A stretch of 30,000 nt of DNA from Bigelowiella natans CCMP2755 (Eukaryota; Cercozoa; Chlorarachniophyceae): NCBI GenBank assembly GCA_000320545.1, contig ADNK01001857.1, forward strand, positions 1 through 30,000, given 5' to 3'. Of this stretch, positions 1 through 13,738 are shown piece after piece; positions within the stretch are counted from its first letter, which is position 1; every line of letters begins with the position of its first letter. The translations under genes and the position numbers were made by a program. The notes below the pieces were generated by a model. It was not told where the DNA came from, made no database searches, and worked only from the letters and a program-made list of their open reading frames with translations.

Positions 1-1
1 G

Positions 2-115
2 GATAGCAGCTTCTTCAGTATGGAGGACCCGCACACTTCACCAGAGGAGGAGGAAGGAGGAGCTTGGTTGTGCCATGTGTGGTATCCTTCTCTCTCCCTT
101 TTCGATGAGGGCAAG
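2..115 (+). CDS. possible C-terminal end of an unknown upstream gene
   Basis: An open frame enters from the left edge at base 2 and stops at a TAG at 113-115. It gives about 37 residues with an acidic stretch (PEEEE) followed by an aromatic segment (AWLCHVWYP). The mix of Trp, Cys, His and Tyr is less repetitive than the flanking repeats, so this could be a real last exon. It could equally be an exon with a donor at the GTAGGG overlapping the stop, or chance. I recognise no family, and nothing to the left is visible. Confidence 0.25.
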
Positions 116-546
116 TAGGGTAATCGTGTGTGAGGATTGGTGTGTGTGGGGGGGGGGGGGGGGTAAGTTCTTGTCCACGTGTCGTCGTCGTCGTCGTCGT
201 AGTTTGGCGTTGTGGGCGATGCTGGTGGTGGTGGACAGAGAGTATGAAGAAGAAGAAATAGGTCGTAGGACAATAAATCAAGGCCTTTTTCACCCTACGG
301 TAAACCTAAATACATTGTCGTACGTACATATGTACCTAGCAATGTTAATGATAGTTTGTCATCGAACAATCAATCAAACGAGGGACGGCGGAACAAGAGG
401 GGGAGGAGCAAATACTACTAGCATCATCAATATCTCCATTTTCTGATCATCAAATATGGTAGCAAGGGAGGAGGATTAGCAGAGGGAGGAGAAACAAGAA
501 TCCATTCTTTATCAAAGAAGTGGGAGAACGACGGGAGGAGCCCACA
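116..546. other. spacer before TRS120
   Basis: No coding signal is convincing here. The stretch holds a run of 16 G at 148-163, a GTC repeat near 180-200, and purine-rich GGAGGA sequence at about 460-540 just ahead of the TRS120 start. An in-frame TAG at 460-462 precedes the TRS120 ATG with no ATG between them, which supports the chosen start. It presumably holds the promoter, but I see no defined element. Confidence 0.5.
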
Positions 547-1018
547 ATGACGTCCTTCTCGTCCTCCTCCTCCCATCTCACGGAGGATCTTCGAGACACT
601 TTCTCCATCAAGATCATCCTAGCACCCTTAGGACTACCTGATGCTAGGACAAATTGCAAACCTTACATCGATCTTATTAAACGACGGCTGGTATGCTCCG
701 ATCCTCCTCCTCCTCCTTAATGATCGCATGACTGATCATAATCAGGATGATGGTGATAGTTGTGGTAGTGGTGGTGATGATGATGATGATGGTGGTGATG
801 ATGATGATGATGGTGGTGATGATGATGATGATGATGGTGGTGATGATGATGATGATGATGCTAATGGCCAAAAGAGTTGTGTACACACACACACACACAC
901 ACATCATAATCATCAACCACCTAATACCTTTTTCATCATCATCATCATCATCATCATTATCATCATGACAGTTACTCGAGGGTAGCGGGCTACATTTCAA
1001 GCCAACACAGGTTGTTCA

Positions 1019-1051
<33 letters not shown>

Positions 1052-1076
1052 TAGTAGTAAGTGTGTCGTGTGTCGC

Positions 1077-1119
<43 letters not shown>

Positions 1120-2966
1120 TGAGTGTGTGTTGTTTACACCATCAACATTCACGGCGTTAAGGTTAGCAGGTACTTCGAGCTTTGGTAATGATGGGTGATG
1201 ACGAAGATGATAATGATGATGACTACTACTACTTTGATCACGATCATGACGATGACCATCACATCTAGGATTCACCGTTCCGGAACTGGTCTATGCTGCG
1301 GGATAGAGTAACAACCTACCTGCTGCTTGTGTTGATGCATTTATTACATCATTTGTTTATAAGAGACACTCAGTGAGGGAATGAGCAGCATACGTACTAC
1401 ACCTTCTAAATTTATAATTTTGACATGTTAGTCACCACAAGTATACCTACCTCTTCCTCCTCACTTCTTCGTGTTATCATATCTTGCTACTAAAAATACT
1501 ATCACAACTGCTATAACAACTGCTGCTACCAGCAACAAACAACACGTAGTTGATATTAGACAACACTATGTTTTTCTTCCCTATAATAGGTTCACATCCG
1601 CTTCTGTGACGCAGTTGATTTTTCAAGGTTGAAATCATGCATGATACCCCATACAATATAATAATATCGTAGCGGTGCTAATGATAATGAGGACATGCTC
1701 ACAATTATTATTATTATTGTTGTTGTTGTTGCTACTGCTATTGTATTTGAAATGGGTTTTACCACTGTCTTGTAGTTCTGATTGGGAGGAGCTTCATGTC
1801 CACAGGAAGGTTAGTCATCATGTAATCATGTGAACGAGGAAGGAGAGGGAGGAGGAGGAGGAGGAGGAGGAGGAGGAGGAGGAGGCCAATAGAACAGACG
1901 ACATCAATGCATAATGTAAATAGTGATCATATTATCAAAATTTAGCCCCCTCCTCCCTCTTCCTTATTCTCCCTCCACATAATGATTCTGTAGGCTTTTG
2001 CAGTGATTGGTGTTGTCCATTGCCCTTCTTCGTCGTCAAGTAGTGCCAATATGGAAGAAGTCTACCAACAATTTGAACAACTTAAGCTTAACCCAAACCT
2101 CAAAAATGCGTTAAGGTGGTGCTGTTGTTACAACTTACTGCTGTGATCCATCAACCATGTTATCACTTACTTCCTCTTCCTTGTTGATAAGAATCAATCG
2201 CTCACTATTTTGTAAGGTTTCAAATATATGCGTTTGAGCCCGGGCAGGGTGAAGAGAATAACATAGATCTACTACGGAAAGAAGAAGTGATATTGTTTCC
2301 GAACCAGGTGGTGAGTGATGGTGGTGGAACCACCTGTAGCAATGACTAACTAACATCAATTATTATCACGCTACTACTGCTACTACTACTGCTACCACTT
2401 GGTAGCACATATTCTTTGGTTGTGTGGATGCATGAAGATGCACATATTGTTTAATTGTGTGGATGCGTGAAGATGGTAGTGGTAGGGAGAGGAGGAGGAG
2501 GAGGAGGAGGAGGAGCAACCATGGTAACGGTGGTGCTTCTTCTTCTTCTAATTATTATTGCCCTGATAATTGTTCTCCTCCTCCTCTTTTTGTGAATGGA
2601 TATTATTGTCAGGACCAAGAACACACAACGTTTTACATTACTACGATTCTGTCTGATCTTGTAAGTAGAGGAGGAGGAGGCGGAGGAAAAGAGAATTGGA
2701 AGGGCTTCAAAATACCACTTATTCATCATCTGCTGCTGCTGCTGCTACTGTTATGAAAATGATTAGTAGTATGTAGTAGTAAAAATAAAAAATAATCATG
2801 GAGAAGATGATAATGATGATGATGTGAAATTTTGGTGATGTATCACTTTTGGAAAACGACGATAGTAGCGACCACATACCAGACGACCATAATAGCATAC
2901 TAAACGACGATCTGATAGTAGCGACCGCATGCTTTTCTTCCCACCTTACGAAGAGAGTATACTACT

Positions 2967-3012
<46 letters not shown>

Positions 3013-3175
3013 CGGTGATCAAAATCATCATCATGATCCTTCTATTGCTGCTTCTTCGTTCTCCTTCACTCTCTCTCTCTTCTGTTGTCCAGGTATCATT
3101 ACTTCTAAGGGACCTTGAGGATGTAACAAAGAGAATGCTTAAATCAAGACAAGTAGTAGTTGAAGAATAGTATTG

Positions 3176-3213
<38 letters not shown>

Positions 3214-3727
3214 ATATCACCTCCTCATATGATTATTACAATTATAACTATTATTGTCTATCGTATCAATGAATATCAAAATTAGGTGATCCTACTCACA
3301 CCTGCAGATAGGGTAGATACTCATGCGGAAATTGTCAAGGTGCTGCTGTACGATAATGATGATGATGATGACGATGATGTTGGTTGCTTATTTGAATTGA
3401 TCGTTGTTGACTACCTGCTCTAATAGACTAATGCAGTTATTATAACAACACTATTAATCAATTCATATCAGAACAAGAAATTGATGATGGCTAGACGACA
3501 AAAATACGTCGCTGATTTTTGTATATTGGTACTATATAATAAGGAGCATAATTAGCAGTGAGAAGGAGGAGAAGTGTTATCATCATCTGTATTATTGTGT
3601 TGTTCGTATGTTCATGCTCGTTGTAATATGGCAGCAGCAGCAGCAGGGAAGAAGAAGAAGAAGAAGAAGAAGAAGAAGAAGAAAATGATGATGATAACTG
3701 ATCGATAATAGACGATAATGCCTGTAC

Positions 3728-3763
<36 letters not shown>

Positions 3764-3792
3764 ATTGCCATTCATGCGTACCTGAATGTATA

Positions 3793-3829
<37 letters not shown>

Positions 3830-4144
3830 CAGGCTGGTGCTGCAATAGATGCTAGAAAATATTACAAGGAGGTAGCGTTTGAGTAATGATGGTCATGGTG
3901 ATGATGATGATGATAATTATCATGCCGACTCACCAATTCAGAGTAGATGATAACTTATGATATATTATTACTGAAAGGATGATGATGAGAGCAATATAAT
4001 AATAATATCTGGCAGTTGATGATAATGACCACTACTACTTACTACTATTATTACATTATATATCGGTATGGAAGGCTCTGGACTTGGCGCGACAAGCAAG
4101 TGATTTTATCTGGGTAACTTGTTATCATCATTTAATTACAATAT

Positions 4145-4176
<32 letters not shown>

Positions 4177-4932
4177 GATCCTGATAATTACAAAGGCTGG
4201 TGCGGCTTTAGAGGGTCTTGCAGCCTGCAGCCTTTTATTGGATGATGATAAAAACAATGATGCTGAGAAGGTGCTCTAGTAGTAGTAGTAGTAGTAGTAG
4301 TTGTTGTTGTTGTTGTTGTAGTTGTTGCGGTGATGATCATGGTCTTAATGATGATATGATGTGATGATGATGGTTGTTTTTACTACTACTACTACTACTC
4401 TGTGGTAGAATGCTATGGGATATATCAGAGAAGCACTTTCATGCTATCAAAGACTGTCAAAGTACTACTACAACTACTACTACTACTACTACTACTACTA
4501 TGATCATCATGTAAAGGGACTTTATAGTAAACCATCATCGTTTGAAACAAATAATGATCAACAAGACGGACGTTGGGTGCCACCACCACGACGATGATGA
4601 CAACAAACGAATAGTATTAGTATTAGTAGTAGTAGTACTACCTAGTATGATGTATTGTTTTCGATGCTCTTACTTCATGGAAGAAGCTTCTTTTCTACTC
4701 ACCATCCATATCACAGCAGTAGCAGTCAGCAGCACAATTCGGCATATCATTACATATGGCACGAAAAGTGCTTGTTTGATGATGATGATGATGATGATGA
4801 TGCTGATGATTCTTCAGTTGGTCTTTTATCATTGTATTTTTGGTCAACAATATCGTGATTCATCGTTGCAGCATATATTCCATAAAAATGGATTGGGAAA
4901 TAATAGTACCCACCAACCGTGCTTCTCTCTTT

Positions 4933-4964
<32 letters not shown>

Positions 4965-5670
4965 AACATTTAGAAGAGTAACATATATGCTCAGAATATC
5001 GGCAGCATTCAAGGTACAGCAGTGCGAGATATTACTACTACTACTACAAGAATAAAAATAATAATAAGTAGTAATAATAAGAAGACGATGCAAATCAAAT
5101 AATAATAATGATAAGAGTTCAGCAAACAATATAATAATAGTAATATGAGAGTTTTGCAAATAATAATATAATGCGCCGTCGGCTAAGACAGCAACGTTTT
5201 GACTGCTGCTGTCTCTCTTCCGCTTTCAAATTGTTGTTGTTACTAGATGATGATCATGATGATGACAAACTGAGAATATTGAAAGAAGAGAGGAGATACT
5301 TTGTAGATTGATGAACCATGCCCATACAATGATTGCAGCTTGCAAGAATATCTCTCTCACTTTATTTGAATGGAGATAAATCTTTGAGACATAAGGTAGT
5401 ATGTGATGTTGTTACCTGCTGCAGCTGTATCAATCTATTGACTTTTTTGCGTGTTTTTGTTTTGAGTAAAGTGAAATATAATAATATCAATAATACGTCA
5501 TTCAAAAGCAGTTTAAACTCTTTGAATACAACAAATTGTTTTGATTATATTAAAAACAACGATGGACCAACATGATGATAGCTTTTTCTTCTTGTTCTTC
5601 CTTGTTCTCATATTCCAGACTTGTGAGCACATAAGAGCAATCATGGGTATATCTGTGGAGGCTTCATTGA

Positions 5671-5706
<36 letters not shown>

Positions 5707-5725
5707 GAGAAAGATAAAGGGAGAG

Positions 5726-5769
<44 letters not shown>

Positions 5770-6231
5770 ATTGAGTAGATTCAAAGCAATGTAGTGTCGT
5801 GGTAAGTTAAAGTAATGGGAGAATTGTGATGATAAATATGTGTCAAATGGATCTGAACAACCCATTGATAAAAACAATGATAATATTAATAATAATGGTA
5901 TCTGTGATGTCACACTCGTGGTGACTAATTTTATTAGAGAGAAAAGAGCCTTTTCCTTCTTCCTTTTTGTTCTTTTTCTCTCTCTTCTCTTCTTTTCCTA
6001 CTACTACATATATGTAGTGAGTTATATATGATATCCTGCTGCTACTGCTGCTGCTGCTACTACAAGGAGCGAGTGGGGGTATGTGTAGAGGCTGCATGCA
6101 TAGCTTCGTCCCTCGGTAATAAATAATAACAATAAGAAGAAGATTGTAACAACAAACATAACTACGACTACTACTACTACCACTATGTGGTCAATGAGAG
6201 AGATATCTTCTTTTTCTTCTTTTTCTTCTTA

Positions 6232-6273
<42 letters not shown>

Positions 6274-6895
6274 AATTACTCTCGTTGTTTATTATCATTA
6301 TTATTATTTAGGCTACTTTCGAACAGCGACAATGTACATCCATCGGGTAAGTTGTTATATTCTATTGAGTAGCATACACATACACATTTATTCATTTATT
6401 GTGTATCTTTTCATTGATAGGTGGTGGTGGTAGTTGTTAAGGCATCAATGATGATGATGATGATGATAATGATGATGACTCTGAGATATTAAGAACGATA
6501 TGAACATTAACACAATAGGCGAGTCTTGTGTGTGCAAAGCTTGGATCTTATGAGCACGGTAGTAGTAGTAGTTACAGCAGCAGCAGCAGTAGTTGTATCT
6601 ATTAATAATAGTGAGGATAATGATGAGGACCATCATCATCATCATTATCATTATTTTTGTTTTTGTTACACGCAATTCATGATCAGTAGTAGATTGAAAA
6701 GCAACATGAGAATCCTCTCCTCCTCATCATCACCATCACCATCACCATCACCATTTATTTAGATATATCATTACCATTTATCTCCCTAATTTTACTCCTC
6801 TCCTCCTCCTCCTCCTCCTCCTCCTCCTGATGATGATGATGATGAGAATGTCAAATATGCTGCTGATGATGATAATGAGGATTACAACTGCCTTT

Positions 6896-6937
<42 letters not shown>

Positions 6938-7173
6938 TTTGTTTCTTTCCTTTGTTTACTTGATTCTGTCTGCTTGTCTTTCATCAGCGACAACTCTACT
7001 CCGCATAGCGATTGCTGAGTATAACATTGTTATGGTAGTAGTAGTAGCAGTAGTAGTAACGATGCTTCTCCTCGTCCTCTTCCCCTTCTTTAATCACACA
7101 TCACCACTTCAAATAAACCAATGATGGAAAAGAACAACAAGATCGTTATAAATGCAAACACACACACACACAC

Positions 7174-7251
<78 letters not shown>

Positions 7252-7323
7252 TTATTCCAGTTTGAGCATTAATCTCCAAATTTTGGTTGTTCCTCCACTT
7301 GAAAATGCATACATGATGCAGGA

Positions 7324-7359
<36 letters not shown>

Positions 7360-8338
7360 TGGGAGCCTACTACTTCCCCGTGGATGGATATGGCCAGATG
7401 GAAATAAAAGTCATCAGGATTGGACGTCCTATCGAAGAAGTAGGAGGTGAGTTGTCACTTCCTCAACTTATAACATCATCTCTCTTCTCACTTTGTTACT
7501 ACCCATTGTAGTAGCCTTCTTGTTCTTCTTCTCATTCTCCTTCTCTCTCCTCCTCACTACCATGTACTTCATCACGTAGAAACGATGAGGAAAAGCAAGA
7601 GGACTATCAGATACCCAAATACACCTCCTTTTTCCCGGCAAAGCTCAGAGAGCAAGGATACTCTGATGTATTACCACTGTGTGCGAGGATGATGATGATA
7701 ATGATGATGATGATGATGATGGTGATGCTGTATTCTTGTGGTGATGCTGCTGATGCTGCTGCTTTTACTGGTCTACTATATATGATGATGATGATGATGA
7801 TTATTATTATTACTATTCTTATCACTCTAATAATACAATTGTAGCTGTACTGGAATGCCCTCCATCAATCACTTTTGGGTACAGCATGTCATGCACACTT
7901 ATAACATATACACATTGATCTTGGACAGCATACATACGTACATTATTGAAAGATGATGATGACTAATCTCATAATCTACAACAACAGATAACACACACAT
8001 ATGATCAAGCACCCTACCCACTACTAACATTGCCTAATAATACCAAACTATTATCACGTTCTTCAAGATAATGACCCCTTGTCATCATATATTGTTATCG
8101 TCGGTTGTTGTTGTTGTTGTTGTTGTTGCATGGAACCAATCATAGGACTATCAGTAGCAGCAGCAGCAGCAGCAAAGCCAGATCGGAAAGCTAATTATCA
8201 CCATCACCACCAGCAGCATCATCATCATCACCAGAAGAAGCACAAACAACGAAGAAGAAAGGGCAACACAATTGATCCTAATGACGATGCCAACGATAAT
8301 AAGGATGATGAAAAGAAGGATGATCATCATGATAATTG

Positions 8339-8373
<35 letters not shown>

Positions 8374-9310
8374 GTGCTGACAGCAAAAGCAGGTTGGATC
8401 ATCATGATGAAAATGAGGTAGTAGGTGATAACCATGGTTGTAATGATATACGATTTATGTGGCTTTACATATATATATATATATATATATATACATTGTA
8501 AGTACTACTTTTACTAATGTAGCTGCTGTGCTATCTCGATAGGATTAAAATAATAATAATTATCATTATTATAATTATTATTCTCATAACTGTGGGTTAT
8601 CTTTGTTGATGATTATTGGTTCATTGGTTGATTGATTGATTGATGATAGTAGTACACACTTCTCCTTCTCCTCCTCCTCCATCATCATATCGTCATCATC
8701 ATATCATACCACTTCTACTACAGGAGGTGGTAGCAAAGGCAGCCTTCATCCAACTGTGTTGCGGTACTGCTACTTGTAGTACTTGTACTTGTAGTAGTAG
8801 TAGTGTGATGGTGGTGGTGATGATGATGGTGGAGGGTGGTAGTAGTGTATAAATAATAATTAAAACCCTAATGATTATCTTGATTTGTTTAGATGATGAT
8901 GATCATCTTTATACTACATTCAGCACCAATTTATCCATCCATCCATCCATCCATCCATCCATCCATCACTACATTTACATTTCTTCTTCTTCTTCTTCTT
9001 CTTCTTCTTCTTCTTCTTCTTCTTCTTCCTAGGACTGATGCTGCGACATCATCATCATCATCATCACCACCTTATGTTTGGAACTGCTGTTGGCTATAAT
9101 CATAATGATGACGGTGTCATTCGAAGGCTGATGGCTAGGTAATGAGAAGAAGAGCAACTGCGCAATAACAATAATAATAATAATGAGTAATAATAATAAT
9201 AATAATTGTGCTACGACGACTGCCATTAGCACTGCTACTACTGCTGCTGCTATTACTAATATCGTTGCGTGCGAAGATACAATGACAAAAGAGAAGTGAC
9301 AATGATGATG

Positions 9311-9345
<35 letters not shown>

Positions 9346-9741
9346 ACTTCTGTATTATTCATGCTGCCCTTTATTCTCGAAGTGTGGTGTTTGGACACAC
9401 ACAGCACTTAAAAGAGAGATTGACTTGATGATGTTATTGTTGTTTTCCTTCTTAGCAGCTGCTCCGACTAAACAATGCATGATGGCAACAATGTGTATAT
9501 AGTAGTATTTATGATAATTATCATTACTACGAACATTTTTTGATTTGTTTATTTGTATACATTACCACCATTAGATTGACCAGCTTGAACCAAACGGTGT
9601 ATTTCTCTCCAAATCTTCCAAAGACGGGATTGCTGCAAGTATGTAACATGACAATGATAATGATGTTGTTGTCCATTATGGATGAGAAGGAGTAGAACTG
9701 CCTTGTTATTGATATATTCATGTTCTTTGTCTTAGAGATGT

Positions 9742-9777
<36 letters not shown>

Positions 9778-10656
9778 GTCCTCATTCTTACATCTCTCAT
9801 CAGGTTATTCAGGTGATTCCTTGTCCATTGAGCACAGATTTACAAGCTTATGAAGTCGAAGAAGCTAAAACAGCCGATAATGTAAGTGTGGTGGTGGTAG
9901 TAGTAATGAGACGATGACAACGACGATGACGATGATGATGATGTGTAGTGATAAGAATGATCATGATAGTTGATGGTGCTAGATAAGACAGATTGGTGGT
10001 AATATCACGATGACTTGAGCAGAATTGTTGTTGTTTGTGTACATTATTATTAGTAGTAATAATGTTATTATTATTTGTTATCATAATCGTCGTCAAGGGA
10101 TTATTTGTCTTCAAACCTCAATCAAAGCAATCAAAATTCCAGAAGGTATTATGATGAACGTTGTTTCTAATCCAGCAGTAGCAGTAGCAGAGAGATCGTT
10201 AAAATAACAATGATAATGAGATGAAGAAGAAGGAAGCTGTGTAGTAGCACATGACTGTGGTTGTTGTTGGATGTTCTGTAATAAGTATTCGTTGTGTTTC
10301 GTAGGTTTCAACTGTGCAGTATGTTGCTGGAGAGGCAGTTGATGTGAAGATTCGGTATTACTAGTATCATTTACTGTCACTACTACTACTTCGACTACGA
10401 CTGCTAGCTACTACAACCTCATTTTCATTGTTGTTGTTGTTGTTGTTGGGCGCTGATGTTGTTTGTGTTTTGAAAAAAATATTGAAGTTCATTTTTTGTT
10501 TGCTACTACTACTACTACTACTACTACTACTATTACTTGTGTGTGTGTGTGTGTGTGTGTGTGTTGTACATCTAAATCAGGATTCACAACTGTTTGGGAA
10601 TCCCTGTGGTAAGCAAATAACTACTAATACCTGTCTTAGTTATTACTGCAAACAAC

Positions 10657-10688
<32 letters not shown>

Positions 10689-11062
10689 CGATGGTGTGTT
10701 GTTAATTTGTCATTACTTCAGATGATTGAATCAGTCAGCTTTGTCACGGCAAACAAAGAAGGAGAAAAGTAGTAGCGTATTGTGTACATATAATCTTGAT
10801 TCGTTGTTTTGGTCGTTGAGTCGTCGTGAAGAAACTGATCATACTACTACTACTACTACTACTGCTCATAAAAGTAAGTAACAGTACCCTTCTTCTTATT
10901 ATTATTATTATCTTATGGTGTAAAACTATTCAGTTGTTTCCTCACACATCCTGCAAAAGGACTTGTACCCGGTCTCACTATCACTGCTTTATAATTTATG
11001 CTCTTTCTACTGTTTTTGTAGTTTTCTTCTGGTGATCATCGTGTTTCAGAATTGGTTGTGAT

Positions 11063-11093
<31 letters not shown>

Positions 11094-11593
11094 TTTAGTC
11101 GTCTAGTATTTGTTCATCATCATCTATATCCCGAATACTACTACATATGCATGCACAGGAGGCACATCTCCTTCTTCATCATCTTCTTCATCTTGGAAGT
11201 CCCCAAACACGCATGATTTTGTCGTAAGTGCGGTTCCAAGATCAGCAGGACTAATTACCATTAGGGGTAGAGAAGGAGGAGGAGGAAGAAGAATAGCAAA
11301 ACATAAGAATAACATGGAAAACACACCTTTACAACACCACTCATAAACTAATTGATTCATGGTTACTGTGCAGCTTCTTCACACAACTGTAGTACTATTA
11401 ATACCACTACCAGCTTGCTCTCTTAGAACCACAACATATCTGTCTTTCCTAATCCCCCCAATAATCATCATCACATCATCATCATTATCATCATTATCAT
11501 AATGATATCATTGCTAATGATGGTTTACCGTATTGATAGTTGTAGTTTTTCCTTCTCCTGAATGATAACACAGTAGAACCAACAATAAACAAT

Positions 11594-11626
<33 letters not shown>

Positions 11627-11698
11627 AACCATAATTAGGGGTAAAACTAGGAGTGCTTGGAGGCCACGTTGTACATCAAGTAAATAATTGTAAAACAC

Positions 11699-11732
<34 letters not shown>

Positions 11733-12010
11733 GTATGATAAAGATATTGACTACTATTTTAATGTTGATGATAATTCTCGACCAACATCATCAATAGTTA
11801 CCATCATCATAATCATCAATCATCACCATAGTCATGATAAATCATAAAACTAACACTGTTATTGTTAACTATCTTCTGTTTGTTGTTGTTGTTGTTGTTC
11901 TCATTGTATATTGCTACTACTACAGGTAGATTCTAATGGATTTGGACCTATCACCATCTCACAAGCGGTGTGTTGTGTATTTTTATGACTATTATTCTTA
12001 TTCTTATTAC

Positions 12011-12041
<31 letters not shown>

Positions 12042-12161
12042 GTTATATGAGTAGGTATTTATTTACATATCTACATCATAATCATCCACGTTAGTAGCTA
12101 CTCTTTCCTCTCCCCCTCCATTCATCATCCTGGTTGGTTGGTTGGTTGGATGGTTTTTGCT

Positions 12162-12206
<45 letters not shown>

Positions 12207-12578
12207 AGGAGAAGCGTCGTAGTACAGCAGCTACTGAGAGGACTTGTGTGGCCAACATTAAAGTCATGCCTCCTCTTCCAAAGGCTCGGCTAGAAGGTAG
12301 TTGGTAGTGTTGTAATTGACCATTAAAATAATGGTTGGTTAGATGGATGGATGGATGGGTGGATGATAATGTACATTGTGCTGTTTGGTAATGACCTGGA
12401 GAAGAAGCAAACATTACTACTACTACTACTACTACTACTACTACGACTACTATGATTCTGATGAATTTGAAGGATAAAACCGATAATAGTGCGGAACGAG
12501 CGAAAAAGGGACAGAAAATGTTATTGCAGAGCCCCTCCTCCTCCTCCCTCAGAGAAGGAAGGAAGGATGGATTGATGG

Positions 12579-12610
<32 letters not shown>

Positions 12611-12765
12611 TTTGTATTATTGTCAGAATGCCCTCCTCTCACTCCTCCACCTTAATTGTGTTTTATGTCTTTCTTCTTTTTCTTCTTTTTACTATTACTT
12701 TTTCCTTTAGTAATCAATTCGATCCCAAGTGCAGAATTATATGTCGGAGAGCAAAGAACAATTTG

Positions 12766-12802
<37 letters not shown>

Positions 12803-13120
12803 TGGAAGTAGTAATAAAAGTGTTGTTAATTTTGCTTGAGAAGAAGAAGAAGAAGAAGAAGAAGAAGAAGAGGAAGAATGTTGTCCTTTACAACAACAAC
12901 GACGTTATAAAATATTGTCAGAAATGGCCTTGGTCAATGAATAATAATACTGCAACTTTGAGAGGAGGAATCAACACCTATTGGTGCTGCCTGATTGCTA
13001 ATTGAAATGATGTACACACACTTGAAGGATATCGATACGTAATGTGAGCACTAATGGAAAACAAATACAGAAAGCAAAGCTCACTGTAGAAATGGTAAAT
13101 AGCACTTGTAGCAGTAGTAA

Positions 13121-13152
<32 letters not shown>

Positions 13153-13694
13153 TTTGCATGATGATGAGGATGATGATAATGGTGATTTTGAAGAGAAAAT
13201 GATAAAAATAGTTGCAGAAGAGATGCAGCAGGAAGAGAAGAAACGAATAGGAAAATATGTTTCTCATTGCATTATCGTTGTTATTTTTGAAGTTGTTTAT
13301 TGTTGTCATTGCATCGTTGTTATTCTTGAAGTTGTTTATTGTTTGTATCAATATGTGTTCACTGACTCTGCTAAAGCGATTTAATGCAAATAGCGAAGAG
13401 GCGCAGAACATGTAATAGTATTAGTAGTGGTAGTATATCACCAGTACTCTCTAGTACAATGATTGTGATATACTGATGATAATGATCAACTGATGATATT
13501 ATTAGTATTATTCTTATTATGAGCAGACTACCTTTACTGACCACTCTCTCCTGATATCATCCTATTATCTATATTGATTATGGCATTGGTATTTACGTTT
13601 CACACCCCCTCCTCTATCTAGATACTATGGGAAGTCCAGAATAGTACCTAGTACCACAAACATGAAGAGAAGGAGGAGGAGGAGGAGGAGGAGC

Positions 13695-13738
<44 letters not shown>

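Larger units (their letters stand above)
547..3152 (+). other. TRS120: TRS120 exons 1-9 (N-terminal region)
   Basis: Exons: 547-690, 1170-1184, 1269-1307, 1590-1627, 1776-1809, 1994-2115, 2217-2310, 2613-2660, 3093-3152. Exon 1 carries the first beta strand (FSIKIILAPLG). Exons 3-6 give the family pattern SPF, then IRF, then a Trp-Glu-Glu segment (SDWEELHVHRK), then VIGVVHCPSS. Exon 7 reads YAFEPGQGEE and VILFPNQ; its donor could be at 2307 or at the stronger GTGAGT after 2310, both in frame. Exon 9 (LLLRDLEDVTKRM) matches the conserved helix after it. Exon 2 is only 15 bases and the weakest call of the set. Intron 1 (691-1169) is mostly repeats. Confidence 0.75.
7322..9881 (+). other. TRS120: TRS120 exons 23-29 (linker and end of helical region)
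   Basis: Exons: 7322-7446, 7580-7667, 7845-7878, 8734-8763, 9033-9138, 9575-9638, 9804-9881. Exon 23 opens with 11 TCA codons read as Ser. Exon 25 (LYWNALHQSLL) and exon 26 (AKAAFIQLCC) fit the conserved helix with Trp and paired Leu. Exon 27 includes eight His from a CAT/CAC repeat. Exons 28-29 end in VIQVIPCPLSTDLQ, matching the segment before the first beta-sandwich. Exon 23 is open in two frames; the one used is the only one that joins exon 22 in phase. A possible cassette exon lies in intron 25 (8155-8424). Confidence 0.62.

Noticed and set aside
15-293. Minus-strand frame with poly-Thr and poly-Pro runs
   Set aside because: Its residues come from GTC and G-run repeats; no domain or splice support.
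641-1000. Long overlapping frames on both strands of poly-Asp, poly-Met, poly-Val and poly-Ile
   Set aside because: They are translations of GAT/CAT microsatellites inside TRS120 intron 1, with no conserved content.
2405-2474. Repeat units as a CRISPR-like array
   Set aside because: Two adjacent copies without spacers in a eukaryotic intron; simple tandem duplication.
7262-7321. Coding-looking segment ILVVPPLE resembling the TRS120 VMPPLP motif
   Set aside because: The true motif is at 12209-12296 in the correct order; this copy lies in intron 22 and cannot be spliced in phase.
7322-7446. Second open frame in exon 23 reading GAYYFPVDGYGQMEIKV, which looks like beta strands
   Set aside because: It has a stop just upstream in the same frame and cannot join exons 22 and 24 in phase. 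The expected region is helical.
3177-9120. C/D-box snoRNA candidates from TGATGA words
   Set aside because: TGATGA is produced everywhere by GAT repeats, and no paired D box and terminal stem could be singled out.
11224-11229. Consensus donor GTAAGTG inside exon 36
   Set aside because: Using it would remove the conserved SAVPRSAGLITIRG strand.
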